Shown piece by piece: positions 5,798 through 7,229 of a stretch of DNA of 7,229 bases. Origin of the DNA: Micrococcaceae bacterium UBA6021 (lineage in GTDB: Bacteria > Actinomycetota > Actinomycetes > Actinomycetales > Micrococcaceae); contig DIZT01000108.1 in NCBI GenBank assembly GCA_002427975.1, forward strand, positions 1 through 7,229. Reading direction: 5' to 3'. A program made the position numbers and the translations under genes. The notes beneath the pieces were generated by a model that saw only the letters and a list, made by a program, of their open reading frames with translations, was not told the DNA's origin and did not search any database. Each line of letters opens with the position of its first letter. Within the stretch, counting starts at the first letter, position 1.

Positions 5798-7192
5798 ATG
5801 AGGAACCTGATCCACCCGGCGGCTCCCGGCACCGATTCCGCGGGGTTGGCCCAGCGGCGTGCCCTGGCCGCCCACGAGCAGCTCGACGCCCACGTATTTC
5901 CGGACGCGCCGGAAATCCCCGGGCTGCGCCGGCTGATCCGCGAGTCCTGGCAGCGGTCGGTGCGGCTGAAAGCCAACCCGGACAATCCCGAAGCACCGCT
6001 CGCCCTCGACGCGGACGAGCTGGAGGAATACCGCCGGCAGCACCCCCTGGCAAGCATCATGCCTGTGATCCACAAACTCCTGGTCCAGCCGAGCCACGAC
6101 AGCGGTCTGCTCGTTGCCGTCGGTGACGAGGTGGGCCGGCTGCTCTGGGTGGAAGGGGACCCGGTCCTGCAGCGGCGTGCGGAAGGCATGATGTTCGTCC
6201 CGGGCGCCGACTGGTCAGAGGCCACCGTTGGCACCAGCGCTCCCGGAACGGCCCTTGCCTTGGGCCGCGGCATCCAGATTTTCGGGGCGGAGCATTACCA
6301 GCGGTCCGTGCACGCGTGGAGCTGCACCGCCGTCCCGTTCCACGATCCGGATTCCGGCGCGCTGCTGGGCGTTGTGGACATCACGGGCAAGGCCACCGCG
6401 GTGGCACCGCACACGTTGTCACTCGTCGAAGCGACCGTGGCTGCCGCGCAGGCGCAGCTGCGCGTTGAGCGGCTCCAGTTGGCGGCGACCCTCGCCAGCC
6501 GGCCGGCCCGACGGCGGAACACCAGTTTGGCGGCCAGGACAGGTTCGTCGGGGGCCGGGGGAGCGGGCGCCGGCGGCGCGAAGGAAGGCAGCCTCTACCG
6601 CAACAGCCTCCAGCTCCTGGGCCGCGACCAGGCGTTGCTCAGCATCGAAGGCAAAACGGTGGCGCTGTCCGCCCGGCACAGCGAAATCCTTGCCCTGCTC
6701 AGCACCCACCCGGAGGGGCTGAGCGCTGAGGAGCTCAGTGTCCTGCTCTACCCGGGTGACGGCTCCACCATGACCCTCCGCGCGGAAATGGTCCGGCTGC
6801 GCAAGATCCTCCAGCAGCTCAACCCGGCCGCCGTCCCGGAATCCCGGCCGTACAAACTCAGCATGGACCTGGTCCCGGACAGCGGGCAGGTGCTCAATTG
6901 CCTGCAGCGCGGAGCCCACCGCATTGCCCTGGAGATCTACCGGGGCGCCGTGCTGCCGCGGTCCGAAGCCCCGGGCATTATCGATCTCCGGGACAGGGTC
7001 TCCTTGCTGATGCGCGACGCGGTGCTCACCGACGGCAGTGCCGAGACGCTGCTCAAGTACGCGGCACTCCCGGAGGCAAGGGACGACGTCGGCGTCCGGA
7101 CTGCCGCGCTCAAGCTGCTGCCGCCCCGCTCGCCGAAGCGGGCCGCCGTCGTTGCCGATATTGAGCGGCTGGAAGCCGAACTGAGCGCCTGA
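5798..7192 (+). CDS. GAF-domain transcriptional regulator with C-terminal winged helix (AcoR-like sensor half)
   Basis: A 464-residue predicted cytoplasmic regulator. Residues 38-95 carry an AcoR-type N-terminal region with I-R-E-S-W-Q-R-S. A GAF domain spans about 100-220, with WSEATVGTSAPGTALALG (139-156), GAEHYQ and AWSCTAVPFHDPDSGALLGVVDITG (173-197). In AcoR and relatives this arrangement precedes a sigma-54 AAA+ domain; that domain is absent here. Instead a basic, then Gly/Ala/Ser-rich linker (236-263) leads to a winged-helix-like segment (270-355) with LSARHSEILALLSTHPEGLS, a T-L-R-A-E-M-V-R-L-R-K recognition-helix-like stretch and R-P-Y-x-L. A helical tail (360-464) opens like the activation-type domain of SARP regulators (A-L-E-I-Y-R-G-x-V-L-P-x-S-E-A-P-G). 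It is separated from xylB by the palindromic repeat, so it is probably not part of the arabitol operon. In actinobacteria similar proteins often stand beside alcohol or aldehyde dehydrogenase genes (recalled), which would lie outside this window. Ligand unknown. Confidence 0.8.
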   Translation: MRNLIHPAAPGTDSAGLAQRRALAAHEQLDAHVFPDAPEIPGLRRLIRESWQRSVRLKANPDNPEAPLALDADELEEYRRQHPLASIMPVIHKLLVQPSHDSGLLVAVGDEVGRLLWVEGDPVLQRRAEGMMFVPGADWSEATVGTSAPGTALALGRGIQIFGAEHYQRSVHAWSCTAVPFHDPDSGALLGVVDITGKATAVAPHTLSLVEATVAAAQAQLRVERLQLAATLASRPARRRNTSLAARTGSSGAGGAGAGGAKEGSLYRNSLQLLGRDQALLSIEGKTVALSARHSEILALLSTHPEGLSAEELSVLLYPGDGSTMTLRAEMVRLRKILQQLNPAAVPESRPYKLSMDLVPDSGQVLNCLQRGAHRIALEIYRGAVLPRSEAPGIIDLRDRVSLLMRDAVLTDGSAETLLKYAALPEARDDVGVRTAALKLLPPRSPKRAAVVADIERLEAELSA

Positions 7193-7204
7193 CATCGGCG
7201 TCCG

Positions 7205-7229
7205 GGATTTCGACAGGCTCAATCACCGG
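7205..7229. repeat. Probable short dispersed repeat, cut by the window edge
   Basis: The stretch TTTCGACAGGCTCAATCACC lies 16 bases after the GAF regulator stop. It closely resembles a short repeat (TTTCGACA-G/A-GCTCAACCACCGG type) that I recall as very frequent between genes in Micrococcaceae and Microbacteriaceae, usually as one arm of an inverted repeat. Only this arm is visible, so pairing with a second arm cannot be tested here. Confidence 0.5.

Noticed and set aside
1..7229. CRISPR array, tRNA or rRNA genes
   Set aside because: No regularly spaced direct repeats, tRNA-like cloverleaf or rRNA sequence was recognised, and no gene-free stretch exceeds about 140 bases.

Overview
The window reads as chromosomal DNA of a high-GC actinobacterium, most likely Arthrobacter or a close relative in the Micrococcaceae. 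This rests on GC-rich codon use, GTG and TTG starts, the protein families present and TANNNT-type -10 boxes. It is an inference from style and gene content, not a database match.

Layout: (1) bases 1-290 hold the 3' end of a ferredoxin/adrenodoxin-type NADP reductase gene (fprA-like, + strand). (2) Bases 291-415 form the short gap between this gene and the convergent mtlD. It holds a G-run motif directly abutting a 63-bp palindromic repeat. (3) Bases 416-3299 on the - strand hold a transporter-dehydrogenase pair: an RbtT/DalT-type MFS polyol permease followed by a mannitol/D-arabitol 2-dehydrogenase. (4) Bases 3300-3435 are an AT-richer divergent control region with candidate repressor half-sites, a candidate -10 for the permease, and a well-spaced promoter that would make the regulator mRNA leaderless. 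(5) Bases 3436-5702 on the + strand hold a DeoR-family repressor followed by xylulokinase. (6) Bases 5703-5797 hold a second 63-bp palindrome in the opposite orientation. (7) Bases 5798-7192 encode a GAF-domain regulator with a C-terminal winged helix. (8) The last 25 bases look like a short dispersed actinobacterial repeat.

The four central genes form a D-arabitol catabolic module. The permease imports the polyol, MtlD oxidises D-arabitol to D-xylulose (and probably D-mannitol to fructose), and XylB phosphorylates xylulose to xylulose 5-phosphate for the pentose phosphate pathway. The DeoR protein probably represses both divergent operons until the inducer is present. The gene order (atlR-xylB diverging from rbtT-mtlD) matches the characterised arabitol locus of Corynebacterium glutamicum as I remember it, without sixA. 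The module is therefore not a new pathway.

The less ordinary parts are non-coding: the paired inverted 63-bp palindromes that bracket exactly this module, the G-run motif beside one of them, the apparent leaderless start of the repressor, and the Shine-Dalgarno of the GAF regulator lying right at the edge of a palindrome. The GAF regulator probably belongs to genes beyond the right edge of the window.
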